Part shown: positions 45,706-53,474 of the stretch, piece by piece
How the letters are laid out: each line of letters starts with the position of its first letter
Numbering within the stretch: the first letter of the stretch is position 1
Assembly: GCA_913775725.1 (NCBI GenBank)
Contig: CAJYNG010000008.1
Location: 372,001-436,000 of the forward strand
DNA from: an uncultured Stenotrophomonas sp.
GTDB taxonomy: Bacteria > Pseudomonadota > Gammaproteobacteria > Xanthomonadales > Xanthomonadaceae
Direction: 5' to 3'
DNA: 64,000 bases
The notes under the pieces: model-generated
Databases searched by the model: none
What the model saw: only the letters and a program-made list of their open reading frames with translations
Told to the model about the DNA's origin: nothing
Made by a program: the position numbers and the translations under genes

Positions 45706-46007
45706 GCCAGTGCCTAGGTCCCAAAGGCATGCCGGGCAGTACGCTGGTGCTCACTCGTCATCGCATGCAGACCCCGGTTGGCGCCTGTGCCAGACACAGA
45801 TCAGTCCCATCAGGACATGGACGATGGGGGCGTCCTTTCCTGCGGGTTCGGCAGCCCGTGGCTGTTCAATCACGCTGGCATCCTCTCTGGTTGAGGATGG
45901 GAAGCGTATGGGGCAACCCTGCAGGCGTCATTCGACAGTTCCGCCAGGTGATTCACCAATCCGGCCATCTCTGCCGGTGCGGCCGAGGCAGAGATGGGGC
46001 CGACCGA

Positions 46008-46934
46008 TCACAGTGCCGGAACCGTGATCCTCTGCAGGTCGAGCTTGGCCCTGAGGGCGTAGTGCTTGCGGGTGACCGGCACGACGCACGTCAGGCGGGG
46101 ATCGACATAGTCCTTGAACAGTGGCGGCCGCGCAGAAGACAGGTAGAACCCGCGATCCTGCTTGACCGCTGCCGGCAGCAGAACCTCGCTGAGGTCACCG
46201 TCGGAGGCATCGGTCACCAGGCAGGGCGCGTGGCGGAACCCGAGCCTGCGCAGCAGGTACAGGCGGTGGGAGCCATTTGTCAGCACCATGCGCTTGCCAA
46301 ACCGGGTGACACTGACCAGGTTGTCACTGAAACCCAGATAGATCACGACGGCATGGCTGGCCGCGCCGAATGGCTCGTAGTCGGTGATGGCAGCCGGATC
46401 GAGGGTCGCCACGTCGAGGAAACGCAGGTCGTTCGAGGTGGACGCGAAGGTGTAGCTGCCATCGGACTGGATGAACCGCACTTCCGGATGTGCATGACTG
46501 CCGCTGCGCGCGACAAGCTGCATGACCTCCTGTGCGGTGGGCGAGGCGGTGATCGACGCCGCCAACTGGTCGATATGACGCAGGTTGATGCACTCCTGGA
46601 AAATCACCAGTCGATCGATCTCGACCATCTGCCAGCTGCGCGGCAGGACACTCGTCATGCGATGCATCGAGGGTTGCCGCAGCGCCTGCTCAGCCAGCGG
46701 CTGCATCTCCTTCGGCAGGGCATGGACATCGATGGCGTCCGCCTCACCGGCTTCCTCCCGCTGCAGCCCCAGTACGTCGGTGCGTGCCGTCCGCCAGTCC
46801 TCCACCAGCGCGGCCTCGTCGAAGCGTCCCGGTGGGCAGCGCTCCCTGACGAAGCGGATGAACTTCGGCAGGGGAAACAACCCTTTCAGCAGAAGCGTGG
46901 GATCCAGGCCGTCGTCACTGATCTCGGTGTTCAT
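46008..46934 (-). CDS. Unknown protein with a ParB/sulfiredoxin-like motif, beside the lasso cluster
   Basis: A 308-residue soluble protein. Near residue 225 it has VLTNGSHRLYLLRRLGFRHAPCLV, which resembles the N-G-x-H-R-x-x-A-x-x-x-x-G segment of ParB/Srx-type domains; the rest is not recognised. GAGAGGCAAAAGGG precedes the ATG. It is divergent from the lasso precursor with a Zur-box-like palindrome between, so it may belong to the same regulon. It could be a nucleotide-using modifier or a regulator. Confidence 0.5.
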   Translation of the reverse strand: MNTEISDDGLDPTLLLKGLFPLPKFIRFVRERCPPGRFDEAALVEDWRTARTDVLGLQREEAGEADAIDVHALPKEMQPLAEQALRQPSMHRMTSVLPRSWQMVEIDRLVIFQECINLRHIDQLAASITASPTAQEVMQLVARSGSHAHPEVRFIQSDGSYTFASTSNDLRFLDVATLDPAAITDYEPFGAASHAVVIYLGFSDNLVSVTRFGKRMVLTNGSHRLYLLRRLGFRHAPCLVTDASDGDLSEVLLPAAVKQDRGFYLSSARPPLFKDYVDPRLTCVVPVTRKHYALRAKLDLQRITVPAL

Positions 46935-46996
46935 CCCTTTTGCCTCTCATGGGGCGCCTCGACAACGGCAGGTGGCGTCATTCGTCACGCCAAAAT

Positions 46997-47018
46997 AATA
47001 TGTTATATCGTAACATTC
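46997..47018. promoter_or_regulatory. Zur-box-like palindrome before the lasso precursor
   Basis: ATGTTA-TATCG-TAACAT (47000-47016) inside an AT-rich island, 123 bp before the precursor ATG and 66 bp before the divergent gene. It resembles the gammaproteobacterial zinc-uptake regulator site (ATGTTATA-n-TATAACAT). A second near-copy is at 55930-55946. Confidence 0.6.
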
Positions 47019-47138
47019 AGGTGCCTTGGCGGCAATCGCCCTGCAATGTGGCGGCGATGGTGGCTTGGCTGCTCCGTATCCAATGCAACGCGATCCAACG
47101 CACCGCGTGGATACATCCACTGACGATAGGAGATGTTC

Positions 47139-47300
47139 ATGAACGAGCTGATTGAGCTGGGTGTAGTGGCAGGACAGCAGAACCCTGAGGATCAGGGTGT
47201 GGGTGGCGAACTGATCGAGCTGGGCTCGGTGGTTTCGGAAACGAAGGCGCACAACCACGGCACGTTGTGGGATGGCGTGTTCCCGACCACGTCGCCCTGA
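47139..47300 (+). CDS. Lasso peptide precursor
   Basis: A 53-residue peptide. The leader (1-36) contains ELIELG twice (3-8 and 24-29); the second copy plus VVSETK is the usual recognition segment with the conserved Thr at position -2 (Thr35). The predicted core (37-53) is AHNHGTLWDGVFPTTSP: Ala1 would be linked to Asp9, a nine-residue ring, with Phe12 as a possible plug and Pro at the end. Ala at core position 1 is less common than Gly but known in caulonodin-type lassos. AGGAG lies six bases before the ATG; an in-frame ATG at 47133 is too near it. B and C genes follow directly. Confidence 0.88.
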   Translation: MNELIELGVVAGQQNPEDQGVGGELIELGSVVSETKAHNHGTLWDGVFPTTSP

Positions 47301-47372
47301 TCTACCACGCAATGTCGCATCTGCGGTGCATGCGCTGCATGCACCGCTTCTCCGGTTCCGGCGCAGGAGCGC

Positions 47373-48077
47373 ATGATGGAGCAGGCTGTTGCCCCGTACT
47401 TCCTGTCAAAGCACGCGCACGTGTGTGTCACCGGCGATGCGATGGTGATATTGGACCAGGCCACGGGAAAGTACCTTTCCCTTGAAAAGCGCGGCGCCGC
47501 AGGCCTTGGCAACCTCGTTCTCGATTGGCCGCTGCAGGCCGATGATGCTAGCGCGCCCGGGCTTCTGCAGGCCCTGATCGACCGCCGCTTGATCACCGCG
47601 GATCCGCAGCAGGGGAAATCCGCCGCCAGCCCCGCCATTGCGCTGCCACGGCACTGGGTGCGCGAGGGCGAGCCGCGTGGCCGTCCTCCGATCAAGGCGG
47701 GCGACCTGCGTCGATTCATTGCCTCATGTGCCTATGCCGCCTGCAGCAGAACATTCCTACCTTTCAGCACCACGGTGTCGGCCGTGCGTCGTCGGGCGGA
47801 TCGCGGCCACAGCAGGCCGCTGAGCATTGAAGAACTGGCATCGCGGGTGCGGGTGTTCGACTGGCTCCGGCCTGTGGCGTTCCGGAAGACCGATGAGTGC
47901 TTTCTCTACTGCCTGGCGATGCGCGGATTCCTGTCGAAGTACGGCATCGTTCCGGCCTGGGTATTTGCGGTCAGAACCCAGCCGTTCGCCGCGCACTGCT
48001 GGCTGCAGCACGGCGATCACGTGCTGACCGATATTCCCTTCAACCTGCGCCGGATGGTTCCCATCCTGGTGCTGTAA
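47373..48077 (+). CDS. Lasso maturation protein B (RRE plus leader peptidase)
   Basis: A 234-residue fused B protein. Residues ~8-85 form a PqqD-like RRE domain (VTGDAMVILDQATGKYLSLE) that binds the leader. Residues ~110-230 are the transglutaminase-like cysteine protease that removes the leader: Cys in DECFLYCLAMRGFL, His in FAAHCWLQ and Asp in VLTDI. Fusion of RRE and protease is the standard proteobacterial form. AGGAG precedes two adjacent ATG codons (47373 and 47376), so the start may be one codon later. Confidence 0.9.
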   Translation: MMEQAVAPYFLSKHAHVCVTGDAMVILDQATGKYLSLEKRGAAGLGNLVLDWPLQADDASAPGLLQALIDRRLITADPQQGKSAASPAIALPRHWVREGEPRGRPPIKAGDLRRFIASCAYAACSRTFLPFSTTVSAVRRRADRGHSRPLSIEELASRVRVFDWLRPVAFRKTDECFLYCLAMRGFLSKYGIVPAWVFAVRTQPFAAHCWLQHGDHVLTDIPFNLRRMVPILVL

Positions 48078-48089
48078 CGAAACCTGCCC

Positions 48090-49931
48090 ATGTACCGATA
48101 CCTCGCCGTGCTCTGGAACACCCACTCGGAATCCGCGACGGCGCATGCGGAACGGGTCGTGGAAAGGATCGGTGCCAGGCTGCCCGGCATCGCCTGCGTG
48201 TTGAACGACAACGGCGCGGCGATCCACGTGCAGAGCGACAACCACGGCTATTTCGAATGCCGTCGCTCGAATGCGCTGGTGGTACTGGGCAAGCTGTTTC
48301 ACAAGACGTTCGGCGAAGGCACGGTTCCTGGCTGCGTGAACCTGGATGCCGCATCAGCGGACGCCGCCTGCAGCAGCCAGGGCCGCAGCATCGTCGAACA
48401 GTACTGGGGCCGCTACGTGGCGCTCGGCTTCCAGCAGGAAACATCGAGCTGGTTCGTCCTGCGCGACCCCACTGCGGAGATCCCGTGCTACATGACCACG
48501 GTGGGCCAGCTCACGCTGGTCTTCTCCAACATGGAAGACTGCCTGATGCTGGGCCTGCGCGATTTCAGCGTTGACTGGTCCTTCCTGTCGTACTCGCTGC
48601 TGTTCCCGTTTCGTGATGGCCTGCAGACCGGCTTCGAGGAGGTCACGGCGGTCGAAGCGGGCGAGGCGGTATCAATCCGCGATGGTGAGCCGGTGGGCCG
48701 GCACTGCCAGTGGGACGTGGTGCGACTGGCCCGCGACGCGCCGATCGAGGACCTTGAAGAAGCCGTGTCGCTGGCCCGTTCCACGCTGCTGGGTTGCATC
48801 GGTGCACTGGCCAGCCAGCACCGGCGCATCCAGCTGCAGCTGTCGGGTGGGCTGGATTCCTCGATCATTCTGTCCGGTCTGCTGCACGCACCTTCCGCAC
48901 CCGAGGTGACGTGCGTCCATCACTACGATGACGGCATCGGTGCCGACGAACGGCTTTTCGCGCGGATGGCGGTGCAAGGGGTCAGTGATTCTTCGGGCAG
49001 GCGTTGCGAGTACATCGAATACCGACGGCGGCCCCACTGCGCGCTGGAAGAGATCATGACCTTCCCGCGCACAGCTCGACCGGCGCATTGTTCCGGCTAT
49101 CTTCTCCACCGTCGTGACGTCGCCTTCGACGGTGACACCGTGCAGTTCACCGGTGTCGGCGGTGATGCGGTGTTCCTGCGCTTCAAGGGCAACGCCGCTG
49201 CGATCGACTATGCCTGGCGCCGCGGCATCGACCGCTCGTTCTTCCGCGTGGCCTTCGAAACCGCGCAATCCGGCGACTCGCTGTTCGGCGTACTGAAGGA
49301 TGCGGTCGTGCATGGCCTGCTGAAGCGGCCGGGCAGCATCAATGGTCGTTGGGGCAAGCCCTGCCCATGGGTGCAGGTGGACCGCGCAGAACAGGATGGC
49401 CTGCAGCCGGCCTGGTTGCGGCACGCGCAGGCGCAGGGCCACCACGTATCACCCTACAAGCTGGCCCATATCGGCCGGATGGTGTTCCCGACCAGCGTCC
49501 TTGATCCGTTCGAGGGGGCAGGCCACTGGCATGGCGTATCGCCGATCAGTGCGCAGCCGCTTGTCGAACTGTTCGCGCGCATTCCGCTGTACCTGCTCAT
49601 CGCGGACGCGGAAGATCGCACCATCGCGCGGCGTGCAATGAAAGGCCTGTTGCCGGATGCGCTGCTGTCGCGGAAGGTGAAGTCCTATCTGGATGATCAC
49701 TCCGTGGCGGTCACCCAGGGGCACCAGCAGTTCATCAGGAATCTGCTGGTCGATGGGATGCTGGCCAGGCGCGGCTATCTCGACAGCGCGCTGGCCGATG
49801 CGGGCATCCAGCAGGTCAGCCCGGACCACTCGTCGCAGGTGCTCGGCATCTTCGGCCCGCAGATCAACATCGAAGCGTGGCTGAGGCGGTGGTCAGGCCA
49901 GCATGGCACGCAGGCGGCCGCAGTGGCCTAG
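48090..49931 (+). CDS. Lasso cyclase C (asparagine synthetase homologue)
   Basis: A 613-residue protein. The N-terminal part (~1-210) is the glutaminase-like fold without the catalytic N-terminal Cys (it starts MYRY). The synthetase domain has the PP-loop LQLSGGLDSSII at ~250. Lasso cyclases adenylate the ring Asp/Glu side chain and join it to the core N-terminus. It starts 12 bp after B and ends overlapping the convergent ABC gene by 4 bp. Confidence 0.92.
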   Translation: MYRYLAVLWNTHSESATAHAERVVERIGARLPGIACVLNDNGAAIHVQSDNHGYFECRRSNALVVLGKLFHKTFGEGTVPGCVNLDAASADAACSSQGRSIVEQYWGRYVALGFQQETSSWFVLRDPTAEIPCYMTTVGQLTLVFSNMEDCLMLGLRDFSVDWSFLSYSLLFPFRDGLQTGFEEVTAVEAGEAVSIRDGEPVGRHCQWDVVRLARDAPIEDLEEAVSLARSTLLGCIGALASQHRRIQLQLSGGLDSSIILSGLLHAPSAPEVTCVHHYDDGIGADERLFARMAVQGVSDSSGRRCEYIEYRRRPHCALEEIMTFPRTARPAHCSGYLLHRRDVAFDGDTVQFTGVGGDAVFLRFKGNAAAIDYAWRRGIDRSFFRVAFETAQSGDSLFGVLKDAVVHGLLKRPGSINGRWGKPCPWVQVDRAEQDGLQPAWLRHAQAQGHHVSPYKLAHIGRMVFPTSVLDPFEGAGHWHGVSPISAQPLVELFARIPLYLLIADAEDRTIARRAMKGLLPDALLSRKVKSYLDDHSVAVTQGHQQFIRNLLVDGMLARRGYLDSALADAGIQQVSPDHSSQVLGIFGPQINIEAWLRRWSGQHGTQAAAVA

Positions 49932-50638
49932 GCGCTGCGGCTCATCTCTTCCAGATAGAGATTCTCCAGATCATTCGCGGTGATCATGCTGGCATCCAGC
50001 GTCCTGCGCAGGCGGCCGGCCCGCATCAGGCCGATCGTGGTAGCCACCTCACGGGCGCGGAACAGATCGTGGGTGGCCATCAGGATCGCCGTCCCGCGAT
50101 CGCGCTGCCGCACGATCAGCTCGTGGAACTCGGCTGACGCCGTCGGATCAAGCCCCGAGGTGGGTTCATCCAGCAACAGCGCTCTGGCTTCCTTGATGAT
50201 GGCCAGCGCGATGCCGACCTTCTGCCGCATGCCCTTGGAATAGAGGCCCACGCGTCGCCCGAATGCGTCGGTCGCCAGTCCGGCCGACCTGAGCGCGTCC
50301 TTCAGCCGCGCGGGCGAGCGCTCCTCGACACCGGCCAGGCGGGCGAAGTAGTCCAGGTTCTCGTAGCCGGTCAACTCGTCGTACAGCGCCACGGTCTCGG
50401 GGATGTACAGCAGCCGCCGGCGTACCTCCTGCGGCTGCTGGTGCGCACTGAGACCGTCCACTTCGGCCGCACCGGAAGTGGGTTTCAGAAAGCCAAGAAA
50501 CAGCTTGATGGTCGTCGACTTGCCGGCGCCGTTGGCACCCAGCAGGCAGAAGATCTCGCCGGGCTTCACCTCGAAACTGACGTCATCCAGCGCCCGATGT
50601 GCGCCGTGCTCCATGACCAGGCTTTTTGCGGACAGCAT
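49928..50638 (-). CDS. ABC transporter ATP-binding protein
   Basis: A 236-residue ATPase. Walker A is GANGAGKST (~33), the signature region (YSKGMRQKVGIAL, ~135) is the variant of ABC-2 type exporters, and Walker B is ALLLDEPTSGLD (~155), with the switch His in ATHD. It is the last gene of the operon TonB receptor - permease - permease - ATPase, and lies within the lasso cluster. Confidence 0.9.
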   Translation of the reverse strand: MLSAKSLVMEHGAHRALDDVSFEVKPGEIFCLLGANGAGKSTTIKLFLGFLKPTSGAAEVDGLSAHQQPQEVRRRLLYIPETVALYDELTGYENLDYFARLAGVEERSPARLKDALRSAGLATDAFGRRVGLYSKGMRQKVGIALAIIKEARALLLDEPTSGLDPTASAEFHELIVRQRDRGTAILMATHDLFRAREVATTIGLMRAGRLRRTLDASMITANDLENLYLEEMSRSA

Positions 50639-50650
50639 GTGGACGTCTCC

Positions 50651-52006
50651 TCAGGGCGTTTCCAGTCGACTGCGCAGCGCTCCGGCCGCAAGCAGGACAA
50701 GCAGGGTGGCGATGATCAGGGCAGCAAGATCGGCCAGGACACGGGACCGGCCGACGCCCGCGGGATCGTGGTACTGAAAGCGGGGCAGTGCGTCGTACTC
50801 TTCAAGGGTCTGCGGTGCGTCACGGTCCAGATAGCCCTTGTGCAACAGCCGTCGTGCCTGCCAGAAGGCGTGGACCTGGTGCTGGAAGTCGAGTGCGCGG
50901 TCGGCATCCGAGCCTGCGATGCGGTCGAGCGCGTCCTGCGTCGCCACGGCCGGCAGCAGCAGCCGCACCCGGCCCAGAACCTGGCGGTGTGCGGCCTCGG
51001 CCTGCGCATGCGAAGCGATCAGGTGGGCCAGTTCGCGGTCAGCCGCAACCCGATCGACGTAGGCCCGGCGCACGGTGTCGGGGATGACGGGCGACGGCGA
51101 GCCCACTGGCGCCGACGTCGCATGCTCACGCTGCTGGCGCTTGGCGATATCGGACTGCATGGCCTTCACTTCGGTGGCGAACTGCATCTGTGACGGCGGC
51201 GGCGCGATCAGGTTCACCGTTGCCAGGGTCAGTGACGGGGCCATGACCACGATCAGCAGCCACATTGCGCCGCCGGCGATGGCCGCCTCGGTGGTGCGCC
51301 GGGCAACGCAACCGATCAGCAGCGCCAGGGCCAGCCAGAACGCGCCATAGAGGAGGACGGCCACTGCCAGCATGGCCAGGCCTGCAGGACTGCGCGCGCC
51401 GGCCCCGATCGCCACCGCCACGATGATGACCAGTGCGGGCAGCAGCACCACCAGCCCGCGCGCCAGAACCTTGATCACCAGCAGCCGTGTTGCCGACACC
51501 GGCTGCGACAGCACCAGCGCTGCGATGCCGCGCTCGCGCTCACGTGACCACAGATCATGGGTGGCCACGAGAATGACCAGCGGCAGCAGGAAGACGATCA
51601 CGAAGGCCAGGTCGAACCGTCCCGCAGCCCGTGCCGCAGGATTGCCGATGTCGGCCCAGACGTGCTTGAGGAGCTGGGTCGGATCGCCCAGCGCGACCAC
51701 ATCGGCGGTGTAGGGGTAGGCATCTGCCTGGCCGATCGACAACGGCGCCATGGCGCTGGGCGCAAGCACCGGTTGGACGCGGGGCAGCACCGAGGGCGCC
51801 TTGCCGACGAATGCCCGGCTGCGTTCCTTCGTCTGCTGTTCTTCCTGCTTGATCAGGGCGATGGCCGCCTCGCGCTGGTCCACCCATGCGCGGCCGTTCC
51901 ACGCGGCGTAGGCACCCAGCGCGAGCAGCAGGACAAGCAGCACCGGCAGCGCTCGATCACGCAGCAGTCGGCGGATCTCGTAGTGGGCAATCGGCACACC
52001 GCTCAT
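50651..52006 (-). CDS. ABC-2 type permease subunit
   Basis: A 451-residue membrane protein with about six helices: one near 20-35 (LPVLLVLLLALGAYAAW), a large soluble region, then clusters at ~150-290 and one at the C-terminus (ALIIATLLVLLAAGALRS). The pattern with a big extracytoplasmic loop between the first helices matches the DUF3526-type ABC-2 permeases. The start at 52006 (overlap ATGA with the upstream gene) is preferred to the longer open frame. Confidence 0.82.
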   Translation of the reverse strand: MSGVPIAHYEIRRLLRDRALPVLLVLLLALGAYAAWNGRAWVDQREAAIALIKQEEQQTKERSRAFVGKAPSVLPRVQPVLAPSAMAPLSIGQADAYPYTADVVALGDPTQLLKHVWADIGNPAARAAGRFDLAFVIVFLLPLVILVATHDLWSRERERGIAALVLSQPVSATRLLVIKVLARGLVVLLPALVIIVAVAIGAGARSPAGLAMLAVAVLLYGAFWLALALLIGCVARRTTEAAIAGGAMWLLIVVMAPSLTLATVNLIAPPPSQMQFATEVKAMQSDIAKRQQREHATSAPVGSPSPVIPDTVRRAYVDRVAADRELAHLIASHAQAEAAHRQVLGRVRLLLPAVATQDALDRIAGSDADRALDFQHQVHAFWQARRLLHKGYLDRDAPQTLEEYDALPRFQYHDPAGVGRSRVLADLAALIIATLLVLLAAGALRSRLETP

Positions 52007-53466
52007 GGCGATCTCCCCAGTTTCCGCACAGAGATGAGTACCACCACGCAGCCCAGCATCAGCCAGGCCAGCAGAATGACGAAATTCCCGTGTTGCGCGC
52101 CAGCAGTGCCGGCCAGGGTCTGTTGTGGCGCCCGGTACTGCACTGAACGGGTGATGCCAGCGATGTCGGCCACATGCTTTCCGCCCTGCGGTGCCTTGTG
52201 CAGCTTCACTTCCTGGTTGAGTGCCTGGATCAACCGATAGCGGTAGTCCTCCACGCCACGCAGGAACGCCAGATGCGTCGGGAAATCCGTGCCGGCGAAG
52301 GCGCGCGACCAGGACTGCAGCGCCAGTGTCGGCGAGACAAGGCCGAACAGGCGCTGGGTCGTGTCCTGCTGCTGGTAGGTGGCATGCAGGCGATCGAAGT
52401 GACGCTTGTAGACGCGTGTCGAGTTGGCCTCGGCAAACTCCAGGGCTACGCCGCGGAAGTTCAGCGGCAGGTCGTCCACGTTGTCGACCCGGTAGCGCGC
52501 CATCAACGTTGCGCGCAGGGCATCGAGGCGCTTGTCGGCCGGATCGTGGCCATCCGCGCCGTTCTCCGCTTCCTCGGTCACGTCGGCCCTGAACGACGGT
52601 GCCGAGGGAGTCGGGTACAGGGACTCGGCGATGGCAGGCGCCACTCTCGGCACCAGCAGCGTGGACACCACCCAGAAGCCCAACAGCACGACCAGTGACG
52701 TCCGTGCGGAGCCTGCAAGCGCCGAGACCCCCACGGTCAGTGCGCAGAACACCAGCAGATAGAGTACGTAGGCAGCAGCCATTGCGAGCAGGGCGGCGAG
52801 ATCCGCTGCACCGCCGTACTGGATGGACAGCCCCGGAAGACTGATCAGCAGCATGGTCAGCACCAGCAGCAGCGAGGCGGTTGCCAGGGCAATCAAGCGC
52901 CCGCTGATCAGTACGCCGGCCGAGGCACCGGTGCCAAGCTCCTGGCGCAGGGTCTCGCGGGCAATATCGCCGGACAGTGTGGCGAACCCTGCCAGGATGA
53001 TCAGCAGCGGCGCCACGACCTGCAGCGCCCACGCCGCGGAGAAACCCTGGAAGCGGCTGAGTGCGGTACCGGCATCCACCGCGCGGTGCCGGGCAGGATT
53101 CTGTGCGTGGCCCTCGATGAACACCGAGGTTCCCAGGAAATCCGTCAGACCGGGGTCCAGCGCAGCCAGTGGCCTCACCGGGGCAGGGACGGCGCGCCCA
53201 ACATGCGCGGCGCCGTGCGGGTCGATCGTACCCTGGCTGTCCCACAGCCGCGCCTCTTCCGCACTCACCGCCTGGCGCTCCTGCGCCTGCAGGGTCAGGC
53301 CTGCGGCACCACTGAGCACAGATGCCCCTGCAATCAGCAACAGGGCCAGGGCGAGCCACAGCACGCGCCGCTCGCGCCACATCAGCCTGAGCTGGATTGC
53401 CGCGACAGCGAGAGCCTGCTGGATGGCCACAACGGACCGCGACAGGGCTGGGGTGTCGGCACGCAT
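52003..53466 (-). CDS. ABC-2 type permease subunit (DUF3526-like)
   Basis: A 487-residue membrane protein, paralogous in layout to the next permease: an N-terminal helix (VLWLALALLLIAGASVLSG), a ~100-residue periplasmic loop, a helix cluster at ~140-290, a second loop and a last helix (FVILLAWLMLGCVVVLISVRK). It overlaps the second permease by 4 bp and follows the receptor gene by 8 bp. Confidence 0.82.
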   Translation of the reverse strand: MRADTPALSRSVVAIQQALAVAAIQLRLMWRERRVLWLALALLLIAGASVLSGAAGLTLQAQERQAVSAEEARLWDSQGTIDPHGAAHVGRAVPAPVRPLAALDPGLTDFLGTSVFIEGHAQNPARHRAVDAGTALSRFQGFSAAWALQVVAPLLIILAGFATLSGDIARETLRQELGTGASAGVLISGRLIALATASLLLVLTMLLISLPGLSIQYGGAADLAALLAMAAAYVLYLLVFCALTVGVSALAGSARTSLVVLLGFWVVSTLLVPRVAPAIAESLYPTPSAPSFRADVTEEAENGADGHDPADKRLDALRATLMARYRVDNVDDLPLNFRGVALEFAEANSTRVYKRHFDRLHATYQQQDTTQRLFGLVSPTLALQSWSRAFAGTDFPTHLAFLRGVEDYRYRLIQALNQEVKLHKAPQGGKHVADIAGITRSVQYRAPQQTLAGTAGAQHGNFVILLAWLMLGCVVVLISVRKLGRSP

Positions 53467-53474
53467 GCGCAGGC

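Noticed and set aside
45706..46007. Short minus-strand frames (32 and 40 codons, one with a GTG start)
   Set aside because: Possible small peptides, but no conserved motif, no strong ribosome site and no lasso-like core. Not reported as genes.
47020..47138. Second lasso precursor upstream of the first
   Set aside because: No frame with a leader-like Thr at -2 and a ring Asp/Glu was found.
50651..53380. 909-residue reading as one permease fusion
   Set aside because: The first half is an out-of-frame reading of the upstream permease. The ATG at 52006 with ATGA overlap gives a normal 451-residue subunit.
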